DNA of 64,000 bases from Campylobacter showae (GTDB lineage: Bacteria > Campylobacterota > Campylobacteria > Campylobacterales > Campylobacteraceae): the NCBI RefSeq assembly GCF_900573985.1, contig NZ_UWOK01000001.1, forward strand, positions 744,001 through 808,000, in the 5' to 3' direction. Numbering within the stretch: position 1 is the first letter of the stretch; each line of letters opens with the position of its first letter. The notes under the pieces were generated by a model that searched no databases, was not told the origin of the DNA, and saw only the letters and a list, made by a program, of their open reading frames with translations. A program made the position numbers and the translations under genes. This document shows, piece after piece, positions 18,609 to 27,789 of this stretch.

Positions 18609-19244
18609 ATGTTGGGAGACGAGCTAAAAGATACGCTAAAGCAGCGGTTTACCTCTAAATTTACGCTTAGTGCGCAGGATGAAGAGGCGGTGTTAAAAAG
18701 CGCGACGCTAAAAAGCTTTAAAAAAGGTGAGAGGATATACCCAAAAGATGGCTGCCTTGGCTACGCGATCATCATGAGCGGGCGTGCGCGCGGGCTGGTT
18801 AGCACGAGTAATTTTAAAGAGATCACCGTCTTTAACCTACAAGACGGCGATAGCTGTATGCTGTGCGGCTTTTGTTCGCTTGGAGCGCTACAAGCGGAGA
18901 TAAATTTGCAAATCGAAGATGACGTGCGGATGATTTTGATACCAAGAGAGATCTTTAAGAGGCTGCGCGAAAACTATCCGCAGGTGGCAAATCACGCGCT
19001 AGAGCTCATGGCGACGAGGTTTAGCTCGGCGATAACGGCGATGGATCAGACGCTGTTTTTGCCGCTAGCTCGGAGAATAATAAATTTCCTCGAGCAAAAC
19101 GGCGCGAAAAACGGGCTAAAGATCACGCACGAACAGATCGCAAACGACATCGCTAGCGCGAGAGAGGCGGTATCAAGAGCGCTAAAAGAGATGCAGAAAA
19201 AGGGGCTCGTCGAGCTAAAACGCGGAGTCGTGACGTTAAGGTGA
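18609..19244 (+). CDS. Crp/Fnr-family transcription regulator
   Basis: A 211-residue regulator with an N-terminal cyclic-nucleotide-binding-type barrel (residues about 20-130) and a C-terminal winged helix (ITHEQIANDIASAREAVSRA, the recognition helix region). I prefer the ATG at 18609, 5 bases after AAGGAG, over the GTG at 18603. Cysteines occur at SCMLCGFCSLG near residue 96, a position that could sense redox, nitrosative or sulfur species. It lies 65 bases upstream of a sulfide:quinone oxidoreductase-like gene on the same strand, so it may control that unit. Confidence 0.85.
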   Translation: MLGDELKDTLKQRFTSKFTLSAQDEEAVLKSATLKSFKKGERIYPKDGCLGYAIIMSGRARGLVSTSNFKEITVFNLQDGDSCMLCGFCSLGALQAEINLQIEDDVRMILIPREIFKRLRENYPQVANHALELMATRFSSAITAMDQTLFLPLARRIINFLEQNGAKNGLKITHEQIANDIASAREAVSRALKEMQKKGLVELKRGVVTLR

Positions 19245-19309
19245 CTTTGTTACATATTTAAATTTTAAAATGCGCTATGATTTGACAATAACTTCTAAAA
19301 GGAGCTTTT

Positions 19310-20656
19310 ATGCAAAGCATCGACAGAAGAGGCGTCTTGAAAATTTTAGGCGCGGCGGGGCTAGCGGCGGCGGGAGTCGCAGGAGCTAGCAAGCTAAATG
19401 CGGGAGAAAATGCGGACATCCGCGCAAATATCCTAATAATCGGCGGCGGTCTAGGCGGCATCAGCCTAGCGGCAAAACTACGACGAGATATGCCAAACGC
19501 CGAACTAGCGGTCCTTGATAAGGACGAGTACTTCTACTATCAGCCCGGCTTTACGCTCATCGCAGCCGGTCACTATCTGCCCGAAGACATAACCTATGAA
19601 AAATCAAATTTGATCCCAGACGGCGTAAAATGGATAAAGCAAAATGCCGTATCCATCGATCCGGCGACAAATTCCGTCAAGCTAGAGGACGGGTCAAACT
19701 TAAGCTACGACTACCTCGTGATAGCTAGCGGAGCGGAGTATGAGTTTGAGAGCGTAAAAGGGCTTAGCGCCGACGATATAGGTAGCGACAACGTGACTTC
19801 TATCTACACGATTCCAGGTGCCGTTGCTATGTCCGGCATAATGAAAAAAGTCGGCAAAGATGGCGGCAAGATAGTCTTTAGCGACAACAAAACACCGATG
19901 AAGTGTTCGGGCGCAAATAAAAAAGTAACGCTGCTAACCGAAGATATGGCGCGAAATTTAGGCAACAGAGACAAGCTTGATATCTCGATATACTCGGGTG
20001 CTCGGACGATATTTTCCGCTCCTGTTTATGCTAAAATGATAGAAGGAATGCTGGAGGAGCGAGACGTGAAGTATTTTACCTCGCATCAGCTGGTTGAGGT
20101 GGATAAAAGTGCCAATATAGCGGTATTTGAGCACGCTATGCCGTACCGCGAAAACGGCGAAAATAAACTCGCTAAAGAGCTAGTCGAAGTAAAATTTGAC
20201 TACCTACACCTAGTGCCTCGCATGAAGGCTTCTAAAATCTACGCCGATGCAGGGCTAAGCGTAGAAAAGGGCGATGCGGCAGGCAACTGGATTAGCCTCA
20301 CGCGCGAGACGCTGCAACACTCGAAATTTAAAAATATATTTGCTATCGGCGACGTTTGCGGATTTGCTGCGGGCAAAACCGGAGCTAGTATACGCAAGAT
20401 GTATCCAGTGCTGGCGCAAAATCTAGCCGACGTTATAAAAGGACGCGAACCGAGCGCAAAATACGGCGGCTACACCGCGTGCCCGTTGCTAACGAAATTT
20501 GGCAAGGCGGTGATGGTAGAGTTTAACTGGACGGGCAAGCCCGAGCCTACGATAGCGTGCATGGGCGCGACTCGCGAGAGCTATCTAAACTGGGCGATGA
20601 AGCTATATATGATGAAGCCGATGGTCATGCAAGGCATGATAAGAGGCCTAGCATAA
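19310..20656 (+). CDS. Tat-exported sulfide:quinone oxidoreductase-like flavoprotein
   Basis: This 448-residue FAD enzyme begins with a twin-arginine signal (DRRGVLKILGAAGLAAAGVA), then the dinucleotide-binding ILIIGGGLGGISLAAKLRRD. Two cysteines occur at SQR-like positions: Cys199 in TPMKCSGANKK and Cys350 in GDVCGFAAGKTGAS. SQRs oxidise sulfide to sulfur/polysulfide and pass electrons to quinone. A Tat signal is unusual for SQR but known for flavocytochrome-c-type sulfide dehydrogenases, so a periplasmic sulfide oxidase is the alternative. Ribosome site AAAAGGAGCTTTT. Confidence 0.85.
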   Translation: MQSIDRRGVLKILGAAGLAAAGVAGASKLNAGENADIRANILIIGGGLGGISLAAKLRRDMPNAELAVLDKDEYFYYQPGFTLIAAGHYLPEDITYEKSNLIPDGVKWIKQNAVSIDPATNSVKLEDGSNLSYDYLVIASGAEYEFESVKGLSADDIGSDNVTSIYTIPGAVAMSGIMKKVGKDGGKIVFSDNKTPMKCSGANKKVTLLTEDMARNLGNRDKLDISIYSGARTIFSAPVYAKMIEGMLEERDVKYFTSHQLVEVDKSANIAVFEHAMPYRENGENKLAKELVEVKFDYLHLVPRMKASKIYADAGLSVEKGDAAGNWISLTRETLQHSKFKNIFAIGDVCGFAAGKTGASIRKMYPVLAQNLADVIKGREPSAKYGGYTACPLLTKFGKAVMVEFNWTGKPEPTIACMGATRESYLNWAMKLYMMKPMVMQGMIRGLA

Positions 20657-20666
20657 AGGAGAGAAA

Positions 20667-20879
20667 ATGCAAAATGTCGGGATTTTAGATAAAACTATCC
20701 GCCTAGTAATCGCTGCGGTTTGGATATACGCATTTGGGTTCGTCTGCGAGTGCTGGCTGTGGCTGGTAGGTCTCGTGCCGCTACTGACGGCTGTTTACGG
20801 TTATTGTCCTCTTTATAAATTTTTTGGTATAAATACGTGTAAAAAATGTAAAAACAAAGAAAGGAAAACGCAATGCTAA
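20667..20879 (+). CDS. DUF2892 small membrane protein
   Basis: The 70-residue protein has two membrane helices, the second with WLWLVGLVPLLTAVYGYCPL, followed by a cysteine-rich tail (NTCKKCKNK). This matches DUF2892 (YgaP-like inner membrane domain), often found with rhodaneses and sulfur enzymes. It starts 10 bases after the SQR-like gene and overlaps the next gene, so it belongs to the same operon. Confidence 0.8.
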   Translation: MQNVGILDKTIRLVIAAVWIYAFGFVCECWLWLVGLVPLLTAVYGYCPLYKFFGINTCKKCKNKERKTQC

Positions 20880-21046
20880 GCAGGAAAACTAGGATAATAA
20901 GAGCTCTGATCGGACTAGCGATAATGATCGCGGGAGCGGTGTTTAGCAGCTGGTGGGGGCTGGTCGGGCTCGTGCCGTTTGTTGTGGGCGTTACGGGATT
21001 TTGCCCCGCTTGCTACTTTTTAAACCGCTGTTCGCTAAAGCGCTAA
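20873..21046 (+). CDS. Second DUF2892-type small membrane protein (57 residues)
   Basis: A short gene that overlaps the end of the preceding one (ATGCTAA). Its product has two hydrophobic segments with SWWGLVGLVPFVVGVTGFCP and a short cysteine tail (ACYFLNRCSLKR), clearly a paralogue of the upstream DUF2892 protein. AAGGAAAACGCA serves as ribosome site. Both small proteins carry cysteines near the membrane face, perhaps for persulfide handling beside the SQR-like enzyme, which is inference. Confidence 0.75.
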   Translation: MLSRKTRIIRALIGLAIMIAGAVFSSWWGLVGLVPFVVGVTGFCPACYFLNRCSLKR

Positions 21047-21263
21047 ATTTAGCCGAATTTACTCGCGCGGGCTTAAATTTAACCTCCAAATTTGAGTCCA
21101 CGCTTTATTTTTGGATAAATGCAAATTTGGGTTTTATAAACCGCACTCTTTAGGGCGCAAATTTCACTGTCCGCACCGTCAAATTTAACTCCCTCTCGCT
21201 CATTTTTAACGCGATATGCATCAAATTTAAGCTAAAATACGCCAAATTTTAAAAAGGACAAAC

Positions 21264-23093
21264 GTGAATGATTTTAAAAGATTAAACGAGCTAGTAGCGG
21301 CCGGCAAAGACGAGCTAAACGCGATGTATCGGCAGCTAGATAACCCAAGCGATATCGTGCTAAAGATGCTAAAAATCGCGGGATTTAAGGGTGAAAAGAG
21401 CGAAAAAGTCGCGGTTTTACGCCGCATAGTCGATCTAAAGGTTGAGCCGCTAGAAAACGAACTAAAAAAGCAGGGGCGCGAGGAGACCGAGATAGGGCGC
21501 ATAAAAGACGAAGCTTACAAGCTCGTGCGCGAGTTTTACGAGGCGCGCTTTGAAAAGCTTTTGGCGCGGGTAAAAGAGGAAAAAATTTTAGACGAGTTTT
21601 ACTCGGCGCTACTTAGCGGCATGCACGGCGCGGGACTAGCGATGAACGCATGGCAAAGCGCGTGGGACAGGCAAATTTTGCAAACGACGAATAAAGAATT
21701 CGAAGCTAAATTTGCAAGCATGGCCGAAGCGATCAAATTTATCGACGAAAACGGCCTCTATCAAAAAGACGGCGGGCAAAAGGGCGAGCGAAGCTACGGC
21801 GCAGTCCTAAAAAACGGCGAAAAATACGCCTTTGCGCCGTATGCCGTGACTTTTGAAAAAGAAGTAAAACGCGTGGTGGACGTGCTAGAGAAGCTAATCA
21901 AAAATCTAAAATCGCTAGCCGCAAACGACGAGCAAAGAGCCTATATAACGTACTTTGAAAAGCTAAAGGCGGCGTTTTGCGAGTGCGAAAACGACCGCAC
22001 GATCCCAGTGTGGCAGGACGCCGAGCGCGCGTGGATGGATGTAAAAGGCCCGCTACAGCCCGGCCATCCGCTCGAGTACTACGAGGATGCCTACACACAC
22101 GCCGTCGCGCTCGAGTGGGACGTGAGGCTAGCGGGTGCGAGCGACTTTGACGAGGAGAAGTTTAAAGCCAGCGTCATCCGCACCTATGAGCAAATTTGCC
22201 AGCAGTGCGGTATCAAGGACGCCCAGCTAGCACGCCAAGTCACGCAAAACATCGCTAGAACACAAACATACATCAGCGTGCCGATGATCTACTACGGAGC
22301 CGAGCTAAACGGACTATTTTCCGCACAGGTCGTGCCAAACGACGAGACCGTAAGCAAGGAGCGTGGCAAAAAGATATTCGCCTTCGTCGAGCACGTTTAC
22401 GAGAGCGCCAAGGCGCGGCCGTTTATGAAGCTTAGCGGAGAGATTTTTTCGCGCGAGTTTTTGGACTACGGGCGCGAAATTTTGTTTAAAAAGCCGCAAA
22501 TTTGGAAGAAAACCTACGAAATCTCCACGATCGGGCACGAGTTTGGGCACATACTTTTCGTCGGCACCGACACCGAAAAAGCGATGAACGCAGACGGCGA
22601 GTTTAAATTTATCGAGGAGTACAAGGCGACCACGGGCGGGCTGGTAAATTTCTTTATCGGCGGCGACGAGAGCTACGAGATGAGCGTATTTCACGAGCTG
22701 ATCGCCCGCGCAGTCGGACTCATCGCGTGGCGCGAGGTCGATGAGGTGCGCGCGTACTACTGCGAGGGGCTCATACACCTGAGCTTGCTTTTTGACTCGG
22801 GCGCGCTTAGCTTTGCGGACGGCGCTTTGGTCGTTAAATTTGACCGCGAGCATTACGCTAAATTTAAAGAAATTTGCCTCGCAAACTACAAAAATTTGGC
22901 GCTTCACTACGCAAGGCGCGCTCCGGCGGGCGAGTTTTTGGCGAGATTTTGCGAGAAAGAGGGCAAAAGCTACCTGCCTAAACACGCGCAGGCAAGGGCC
23001 TTTGTGGAGCATTACTACGCCCGCTACAAGGCTATAGGCAACGAGCTTGACGAGAGCGGCGAATGGGAAAAATGGCAAGCGGGAGAGAAATAG
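21264..23093 (+). CDS. ciaB: CiaB-family protein (Campylobacter invasion antigen B homologue) with HExxH motif
   Basis: The 609-residue length and overall sequence fit the CiaB family, known in C. jejuni as a protein exported through the flagellar apparatus and linked to host-cell invasion. The gene next to it encodes a YciA-like thioesterase, as in C. jejuni (Cj0914c-Cj0915, from memory). The sequence has HEFGH at residues 425-429 and a conserved acidic segment EEYKATTGG from 451, the layout of a gluzincin zinc metallopeptidase (M3-like fold). No signal peptide or membrane segment is seen. The start is GTG with AAAAAGGACAAAC upstream. Confidence 0.75.
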   Translation: MNDFKRLNELVAAGKDELNAMYRQLDNPSDIVLKMLKIAGFKGEKSEKVAVLRRIVDLKVEPLENELKKQGREETEIGRIKDEAYKLVREFYEARFEKLLARVKEEKILDEFYSALLSGMHGAGLAMNAWQSAWDRQILQTTNKEFEAKFASMAEAIKFIDENGLYQKDGGQKGERSYGAVLKNGEKYAFAPYAVTFEKEVKRVVDVLEKLIKNLKSLAANDEQRAYITYFEKLKAAFCECENDRTIPVWQDAERAWMDVKGPLQPGHPLEYYEDAYTHAVALEWDVRLAGASDFDEEKFKASVIRTYEQICQQCGIKDAQLARQVTQNIARTQTYISVPMIYYGAELNGLFSAQVVPNDETVSKERGKKIFAFVEHVYESAKARPFMKLSGEIFSREFLDYGREILFKKPQIWKKTYEISTIGHEFGHILFVGTDTEKAMNADGEFKFIEEYKATTGGLVNFFIGGDESYEMSVFHELIARAVGLIAWREVDEVRAYYCEGLIHLSLLFDSGALSFADGALVVKFDREHYAKFKEICLANYKNLALHYARRAPAGEFLARFCEKEGKSYLPKHAQARAFVEHYYARYKAIGNELDESGEWEKWQAGEK

Positions 23094-23314
23094 GGCGCGT
23101 TTACGGCGTCAAATTTAGCCTTTGCTCGCTGCTGATTGGGCTATAAATTTCCCTTTTTGAGCGGCCGAGACCCGTACCTTTTGGGCGCTAAATTTGGGTT
23201 ATAAAGACGCGGGTTTTACGCGTCAAATTTAAATCCCGGCTTGACGCAAAATAAGCCAAATGCGGCGGATTGTCGCTAAATTTGCAAAATTAAATAAAAA
23301 TAGAAAGGATAAAA

Positions 23315-23731
23315 ATGGAAAAAACATTAGAAGGCATGGGCGAACCGCGCATGAAGCAAGTCGCCTTACCAAAAGACACCAACTCCGCTGGCAACATTTT
23401 TGGCGGCTGGATATTAAGCCAGATCGACCTTGCCGGCGCTCAGGCCGCGCGAGAAGTGGCTCCTGAGCGCGTCGTGACGATCTCGATGCAAGAGATTATA
23501 TTTAAACAGCCTGTTTTCGTCGGCGACGTCGTGAGCTGCTACGCCAAGATAACGGACGTGGGCAACACTTCGATCAAAACTAAGATCGAAGTCACGGCGC
23601 AGCGGCTAAATGCGGCTGGCTTTCGCGAGTGCATACACGTAACATCCGCGATCGCGACCTATGTGAGCGTAACCAAAGACGGCGCGAAAAAGCCGATCGA
23701 TCCCGAGCTAAAAAAGGCGCACGGGTTTTGA
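23315..23731 (+). CDS. Acyl-CoA thioesterase, YciA-like hotdog fold
   Basis: The 138-residue protein has the hotdog-fold pattern of YciA/BACH acyl-CoA thioesterases: MKQVALPKDTNSAGNIFGGW near the N terminus with Asn and the catalytic aspartate in ILSQIDLAGA, then VTISMQEIIFKQPVFVGDVV. It hydrolyses acyl-CoA to free acid and CoA. Short names such as yciA are used, but substrate preference is not visible. The ribosome site AGAAAGGATAAAA supports the start. Confidence 0.88.
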   Translation: MEKTLEGMGEPRMKQVALPKDTNSAGNIFGGWILSQIDLAGAQAAREVAPERVVTISMQEIIFKQPVFVGDVVSCYAKITDVGNTSIKTKIEVTAQRLNAAGFRECIHVTSAIATYVSVTKDGAKKPIDPELKKAHGF

Positions 23732-24262
23732 TCCGCTCATTTTGAGGGCTCGGCGAACTAACTGCCAAGCCCCTCTTAGCCGCGTCAAATTTGACTCGGT
23801 TTTGCTGGCAACGGCTAGCCAAACGGGTCAAATTTGGCAGAATTTGGCGACTTGCTCGCGAAATCAAATTCTGTTTTGCCGAGTCGGCGGTCAAATTTAG
23901 CTCGCCAAAACCCACGTTAAATTTATCGCACTCCAAAATGACTCGTCATAAAATTTAAAAACCCAAAACGCTCACACTAAATTTAATCTCGCAATTTTCG
24001 CCGCCTTTTGCTCGCTTTGCACCTCACAAACGGATCAAATATGATTAAGCGTGGAAGTAGAATTTTAAGTTACATTAATACAATAACTAATTCTAATCTT
24101 AATAAAATCTCTCAATACGCCTTTATAAGTAACTAAAATGATACGCTACAAATTGCGATTTTACAGCTATTTCGGCTTTGTTTACAGATATACAATATAA
24201 ATTAAATCTTAAATTTAGAAACTGATTTACGACATTAAGAGAATTTATTATTTTTTAAGGAC
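23732..24262. other. Intergenic region upstream of the formate dehydrogenase
   Basis: About 530 bases with no supportable gene. The left part is full of AAATTT hexamers. The right part (24050-24260) is strongly A+T-rich and probably holds the fdhF promoter. It includes TTACATTAATA, a short match to the half-site region upstream of the TorC-like gene (12686-12696). Confidence 0.55.
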
Positions 24263-24308
24263 AAATATGCAAATATTTCATATTTAATAAATATGCAAAA
24301 TTTGCATA
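24263..24308 (+). promoter_or_regulatory. Two palindromes in the fdhF leader
   Basis: AAATATG (24263-24269) and CATATTT (24279-24285) form a 7-bp inverted repeat with 9 bases between. TATGCAAAATTTGCATA (24292-24308) is a 17-base palindrome centred on one A. Both lie immediately upstream of the fdhF ribosome site at 24311-24316, so they could be operators or transcript hairpins controlling translation. A six-codon frame, MQIFHI (24267-24287, AAGG upstream), overlaps the first. Confidence 0.4.
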
Positions 24309-24322
24309 AAAAAGGAGAAAAA

Positions 24323-26581
24323 ATGACGAAGACCGGCAAAGTCATATGCCCGTACTGCGGCACGGGCTGTCAGGTCGAGCTTCATGTCGAAAACAACGTG
24401 ATAAGAAGCGCGCTTGGAGTGCAGGATAACCCCGTAAATCAGGGCAATCTGTGCTTAAAGGGCTTTTACGGCTGGGACTACGTGGGGGCGCCTGATAGAC
24501 TAACAAAACCGCTAATTCGCAAAAAAGACGGCGTATTTAGCAAGGACGGAGACCTTGAGGAGGCTAGCTGGGACGAAGCGCTTGATCTAGTCGTCGCAAA
24601 GATGAAAGAGGTCAAGGAAAAATACGGCCCCGACGCGCTAGTAGGCAACTACTCGGCTCGCTGTACGCTAGAGGACAACTACGTCGCGCAAAAGATAATG
24701 CGCGCCGTAATCGGCACGAATAACGTCGATCACTGTGCTAGAATTTGACACGCTCCGACTGTGGCAGGTCTTGCCAAAACAATCGGTAACGGAGCGGCGA
24801 CAAACAGCTTTGTAGAGATCGGACCTTATAGTAATTGTATCTTGATGATCGGCTCAAACCCCGAAAACGGCCACCCGATCGCGGCGATGCACATACAGCG
24901 CGCGCTAAACCGCGGCGCTAAGCTCATCGTGGTAGACCCGATAAAAACGGAATTTGCCAGCCGAGCGGACGTGCATTTGCAGCTAGCGCCCGAGCATAAC
25001 ATCGCTGTTATAAACTCGCTAATTTACGTTATTTTCGAGGAAAATTTAGTTAACTGGGACTTCGTAAACGAATGCACCAAAGGCGTGGAATACGTACGCG
25101 AAGCGGTCAAAGACTATTCGCCTGAAGCCATCGCTAGCTACACCAATCTAAACCCTGAGGACGTGAGAAAAGCGGCCCGCATGTACGCGACTATCCGTCC
25201 GGCCGTCATCACGCACGGTATGGGTGTAACGCACTTTAACCACGGCGTAGGCGCGGTTTGCGATATATCAAATTTATTCCTTTTAACCGGAAATATCTGC
25301 GAGCTAGGAAGCGGCGACCTACCGATACGCGGACAAGAAAACGTCCAAGGCTGCTGCGATATGGGCGTGTTGCCAAATATTTTTCCAAATTTAGGTTCGG
25401 TAACCGATCCGAAACAGCGCGAGTGGTTCGAGCAGGTTTGGCATCTAGAGCCTGGCTTCCTAAACGGTAAAATCGGCATCCATAAAACCGAAGTACCAAA
25501 TGCCATCCTTGACGGCAGGGTGCACTTTTTCTGGACGATGGGCGAAAACCCCGTTATGACGGATCCAAATACCAACCACTTCCTAAAAGCGATCTCAAAG
25601 GTCGATATGTATGTGGTTCAGGATATATTCTTAACCGAAACGTCGCGTAAAGCCGACGTCGTTTTGCCCGGCGTGGCAAGTAGCGAAAAAGAAGGCCTCT
25701 ACGCCAATGCAGAGCGCCGCGTACAGCACAACGAGCACGTCATCACGCCTCCGGGAGACGCCAGACAGGATTGGTGGATCATCTGCGAGATAGCGCGAAG
25801 GCTCGGAGCGACCGAGGGATTTAACTTTAACTCGCCTGAAGAAATTTGGGAAGAGGTCCGTAAGTGCGACCCTAGAAGATACGGCGGCATGAGCTACTAC
25901 CGCATCAAAAAGTATCATGGCTTGCACTGGCCGTGCCCTGACGAAAACAACATGGGCGGACAGAGCCTCTATCTAGATAAAAAATTCTTTACGCCGGACG
26001 GCAAAGGTAAATTTATCCCTTGCTTGCACGTAAAGAGCGTCGCAGATATCGAGCCGGCAAAAGCCGAGTTTGCTAAACGCGTAAATTTACCGCCTGAGTA
26101 CGAAGTGATGGCCGGTAGCGTGGACGAGCCGACCGACGCCGAGTATCCGATACAGCTACTAACTACGCGTAAAGTCTATCAGTACGCCGGCGGCGTCATG
26201 ACTAGACGCTCAAAAGCTATCGAAGAGGGCGGCGACAGCATCGGACCGATCGCAGAGATGAACCCTGCGCTGGCCCAGCGCTACGGTATAAAGCAAGGAG
26301 ACTTCATCAAAGCATGGAGTAGATACGGTTATATCGTCATCAAGGCAGACGTCACGGGCATCGTCCCAGACGGCGTCATACAGATGACATATCACTACTG
26401 GGAGAGCTGCTGCAACGAGCTAACGAGCAACGGCTGGGACTTCATCAGTAAGACCCCGACCTTTAAGGCCGCCATCCAGATCCAAAGAATCGAGGAGGAG
26501 GAATTTTTGCGTATTCGCGAGCTAAAACGCATCAAATTCCAAACCAACAAGGTCATCTACGACGACTATCACCACGAGTGA
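24323..26581 (+). CDS. fdhF: Selenocysteine-containing formate dehydrogenase (FdhF-like)
   Basis: The gene must be read through the in-frame TGA at 24746-24748, giving a 752-residue protein with selenocysteine at position 142. The flanking sequence DHCARI-U-HAPTVAGL matches the active site of E. coli FdhF (Sec140). The N terminus has the [4Fe-4S] motif CPYCGTGC (Cys9, 12, 16). The downstream part has the bis-MGD domains (ITHGMGVTHFNHGVGAVCDI, MGENPVMTDPNTNH, and the C-terminal YPIQLLTTRKVYQY). No Tat signal is present, so it is cytoplasmic, unlike the exported FdhA. The start is the ATG at 24323 after AAAAGGAGAAA. Electron partners are not encoded nearby. Confidence 0.93.
24746..24796 (+). 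promoter_or_regulatory. SECIS-like hairpin directing selenocysteine insertion at TGA 24746-24748
   Basis: Fourteen bases after the TGA, TGGCA (24762-24766) and TGCCA (24772-24776) form a stem with the loop GGTCT, the same apical loop as E. coli fdhF, to which SelB binds. An outer stem CGCTCCG (24751-24757) with CGGAGCG (24790-24796) can enclose it. This supports recoding rather than a nonsense mutation. Confidence 0.85.
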
Positions 26582-26586
26582 TTTTT

Positions 26587-26620
26587 AGCCCCGCTTGCTA
26601 AACCGCGGGTGGGGCTTTTT
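26587..26620 (+). terminator. Rho-independent terminator of fdhF
   Basis: AGCCCC (26587-26592) pairs with GGGGCT (26611-26616), with inner CGC/GCG pairing, and is followed by TTTT. It lies 6 bases after the stop. Confidence 0.75.
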
Positions 26621-26670
26621 AAATTTATCTTTTAAATTCGCTTCTTGATTAAATTTTAAAAATATATCTT

Positions 26671-26728
26671 ATTTTAATATGCTTTTCTGTAATATTCCAC
26701 AAATTTTAATATGCAATTTTGTAATATT
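26671..26728 (+). repeat. 26-bp direct repeats upstream of the ABC importer operon
   Basis: Two copies of ATTTTAATATGC followed by TGTAATATT occupy 26671-26696 and 26703-26728, with three mismatches and a start-to-start distance of 32 bases (about three helical turns). Each unit is itself an inverted repeat (AATAT, 11-12 bases, ATATT). They lie 30-90 bases before the ATG at 26758, a plausible tandem operator for a metal- or iron-responsive regulator. Confidence 0.5.
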
Positions 26729-26757
26729 ATAAATTTATATCTCACAAGGAGCAAAAG

Positions 26758-27777
26758 ATGAAAAAACTTCTCACGACGCTGCTTTTAAGCGCCGTAGTAG
26801 CGCTAGGAGCCGAGGTAAAAACCATCACCGATATGACCGGCAATGAGGTCAAAATCCCGGCCAAAACGCAAAAGATAGCCGCGCTCTGGCACGCAAACAA
26901 CCAAGTGATTTTGGTGCTAGGCGGCGCGGACAAGATCGTAACTACGACCGATCAAATCAAGAAAAATAAGTGGTTTGCTAAAATTTACCCACGCATCGCA
27001 GAGGTGCCGGCTGCGCTAAACGGCAACGATATCCAGATCGAGGAGCTAGTTAAACTAGCGCCCGACGTAGTCGTCGTATCAAACAAAAATTTCCAAGAAA
27101 ATCTTACTAAAAACGGTTTTAGCGCGGCGAATTTGATATTTCGCGACTACGACGATATGAAAAAAAGCGTGCTACTAACGGCCCAGATCATCGGCGGCGA
27201 CGCAGCTAGCAAAGCAAAAGAACTAAACGAAAATCTAGATGCCAACATCGCGCTAGTTACCGAGCGCACGAACAAACTAGACGACGCTGCGCGCCCTAAA
27301 GTACTACATATCGTAGGCGGCGCAAACCTGCTAAAAATCGACGGAACCAAAACGATCATCGACACGTGGGTGAAATACGCGGGCGGTAAAAACGCGGTGC
27401 AAAAAGAGGGCAGCATGATAGAAATCACGGCCGAAGAGATCGTGGCGGCAGACCCTGATATCATCATCGTTGGCGGCGCGGATAATCAAAAAGCGGTTGA
27501 GAAAATCTACGCCGATCCCGTATTTGCAGGGCTAAAAGCGGTCAAAAACAAAAAAGTCTACGGCAACCCAAAAGGCGTGTTTAGCTGGGATAGATACGGC
27601 GCGGAGTCAGCTCTGCAAATTTTATGGGCGGCTACTATCGTTCAGCCGGAGCTCTTTAAAGACGTCGATGTAAAAGCCCAAACTAAGGCGTTTTATAAGA
27701 AATTTATGAACTACGACCTTAGCGACGCGGAGTTTGACTACATCCTAAAAGGACTAAATCCGGACGGCAGCAAATAA
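26758..27777 (+). CDS. Periplasmic substrate-binding protein of an iron/cobalamin-type ABC importer
   Basis: This 339-residue protein has a signal peptide (MKKLLTTLLLSAVVALGA) with no lipobox, then the class III binding-protein pattern: TITDMTGNEVKIPAKTQKI, the helix IEELVKLAPDVVVVS, and the C-terminal GVFSWDRYGAESALQILWAA. Relatives (FecB, CeuE, BtuF) bind ferric siderophores, haem, cobalamin or nickel complexes, and the ligand is not evident here. Permease and ATPase genes follow at 29519 and 30526. Ribosome site CAAGGAGCAAAAG. Confidence 0.85.
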   Translation: MKKLLTTLLLSAVVALGAEVKTITDMTGNEVKIPAKTQKIAALWHANNQVILVLGGADKIVTTTDQIKKNKWFAKIYPRIAEVPAALNGNDIQIEELVKLAPDVVVVSNKNFQENLTKNGFSAANLIFRDYDDMKKSVLLTAQIIGGDAASKAKELNENLDANIALVTERTNKLDDAARPKVLHIVGGANLLKIDGTKTIIDTWVKYAGGKNAVQKEGSMIEITAEEIVAADPDIIIVGGADNQKAVEKIYADPVFAGLKAVKNKKVYGNPKGVFSWDRYGAESALQILWAATIVQPELFKDVDVKAQTKAFYKKFMNYDLSDAEFDYILKGLNPDGSK

Positions 27778-27789
27778 TCAAATTTGAGC

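Noticed and set aside
22314..23078. Long 254-codon frame on the minus strand inside ciaB
   Set aside because: It is fully antisense to the well-supported CiaB coding frame and has no domain or ribosome site.
24746..24748. TGA in fdhF as a nonsense mutation
   Set aside because: The context equals the selenocysteine site of FdhF and a SECIS-like hairpin with a GGTCT loop follows, so recoding is much more likely.
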